The notes under the pieces are model-generated. The model saw only the letters and a program-made list of their open reading frames with translations, was not told the DNA's origin and ran no database searches. A stretch of 47,907 nucleotides of DNA from Paracoccaceae bacterium (lineage in GTDB: Bacteria > Pseudomonadota > Alphaproteobacteria > Rhodobacterales > Rhodobacteraceae). How positions within the stretch are numbered: the stretch's first letter is position 1; every line of letters begins with the position of its first letter. The stretch lies in the NCBI GenBank assembly GCA_028284605.1, contig JANQRL010000001.1:1-47907 (forward strand). The letters are read 5' to 3'. The translations under genes and the position numbers were made by a program. Below are positions 47,467 to 47,907 of the stretch, piece by piece.

Positions 47467-47618
47467 CCCCTTCACCGACGCGGCGGCGACGCTGTGGCGG
47501 GGCGCCAGACGGGCTCAGCGGCAACGCGGTGGCTACGAGACGCAAGCAAACATCAGAGGTGATCGAGGCGGGGCGCGCCAGAAAGTCAGGGCGCATCACT
47601 GTCGATTTTGTCTCTACG

Positions 47619-47628
47619 CTCTTTGAAA
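47619..47628 (+). promoter_or_regulatory. boxA antitermination element of the rRNA leader
   Basis: GCTCTTTGAA, followed by ATTG, matches the boxA pattern bound by NusB-NusE. It lies about 145 nt after the predicted start, as usual for rRNA leaders. Confidence 0.65.
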
Positions 47629-47852
47629 TTGATAAGAACTGAAGAGATATGTGGGCGGTTTGGTTCATTCGATGGATCAGCCAACGCATATCGCGCCTCT
47701 AGGCTCCGGCCGATGATGAGGTGTCAGCTTCACTGTTTGATGTGGTTCGCGTTACTTCGGTAACCGAGCACAGAAAACAGATGACTCATCGGTCCATCCG
47801 GGCCGATGGATGTGCAGAGGTTCGAACGTCAAGGATACGCCGTAAGGCGTTT

Positions 47853-47907
47853 CAACTTGAGAGTTTGATCCTGGCTCAGAACGAACGCTGGCGGCAGGCC
47901 TAACACA
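47853..47907 (+). rRNA. rrs: 16S ribosomal RNA, 5' end (partial)
   Basis: The segment AGAGTTTGATCCTGGCTCAG at 47860-47879 is the universal 16S 5' block (E. coli positions 8-27), followed by AACGAACGCTGGCGGCAGGC. The start was set by aligning to E. coli position 1. The window ends 55 bases into the gene. AACGAACGC is typical of alphaproteobacteria. Confidence 0.98.

Larger units (their letters stand above)
47257..47852 (+). other. rRNA operon upstream region and leader
   Basis: No gene is seen in these 596 bp. An inverted repeat TGGGGGT/ACCCCCA lies near 47273-47296 after the transporter, without a U-tract. AT-rich patches before 47438 may act as an UP element. After the promoter come about 380 nt of leader, including boxA, a TCCATC-CGGGCC-GATGGA hairpin and ACGCC-GTAA-GGCGT (47837-47850) just before the 16S start, probable processing structures. 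Confidence 0.7.

Overview
The window is a 47.9-kb piece of a high-GC alphaproteobacterial chromosome, most likely a member of the Rhodobacterales. Four things point there: a PetP/PetR regulator pair, the style of the rRNA promoter (TTGCGG, 17 bases, TAAATA followed by CCCC), an alphaproteobacterial 16S start, and many ATGA-overlapped operons. No genus can be named from the sequence. Almost everything is ordinary core chromosome. A line I counted in a native gene (4081-4140) is 43/60 G+C. Two small-gene patches stand out: 3421-3480 is 30/60 and 5581-5640 is 31/60, so both look acquired.

Layout, left to right. (1) 0-3 kb: a GST-fold protein, epoxyqueuosine reductase QueG and a lipoprotein sugar dehydrogenase, in one tight run. 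(2) 3-6 kb: an SF0329-type gene, an EamA transporter, a 62-residue gene and an overlapping two-gene HEPN module, all small accessory material around one native transporter. (3) 5.8-8.1 kb: ilvE divergent from petP-petR, with overlapping divergent promoters. (4) 8.2-12.2 kb: histone-deacetylase-like gene, xseB, ispA and dxs, an isoprenoid-precursor operon. (5) 12.3-18.3 kb: a methyltransferase divergent from a cobalamin riboswitch and btuB-btuF-btuC-btuD. QueG, 12 kb away, is a cobalamin enzyme and so a possible consumer of the imported vitamin. (6) 18.3-23.6 kb: a NaChBac-type voltage-gated sodium channel, a regular array of four 20-bp palindromes, an SDR-like epimerase, AMP nucleosidase, and a membrane protein containing a 40-unit hexanucleotide repeat next to a perfect 17-bp inverted repeat. 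(7) 23.6-28.2 kb: HU with promoter and terminator, a second EamA transporter, a CcdA-thioredoxin pair, aroC and a DinB-fold protein.

(8) 28.3-32.6 kb: a minus-strand group of acyl-CoA synthetase, DapA-superfamily lyase, small membrane protein, class II aldolase and a small lipoprotein, which may be an undescribed catabolic route. Upstream of it lies about 760 bp with no recognisable gene. (9) 33.3-39.0 kb: the complete seven-gene mrpABCDEFG Na+/H+ antiporter operon. A sigma-32-like promoter at the end of mrpG then drives clpB. (10) 41.7-47.3 kb: GC-rich hairpin repeats, an SDR oxidoreductase with a terminator in its leader, a membrane-anchored glutamate-synthase-like protein, the msrP-msrQ periplasmic methionine sulfoxide repair pair and an MFS transporter. 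(11) 47.3-47.9 kb: an rRNA operon promoter and leader, and the first 55 bases of 16S rRNA, cut by the window end.

The most unusual signals are the hexanucleotide-repeat membrane gene with its adjacent inverted repeat, the 24-bp-period palindrome array, the HEPN pair, and a leader or antisense terminator upstream of the SDR gene. Physiologically, the sodium channel and the Mrp antiporter suggest a saline habitat. No CRISPR, transposase or prophage gene was seen.
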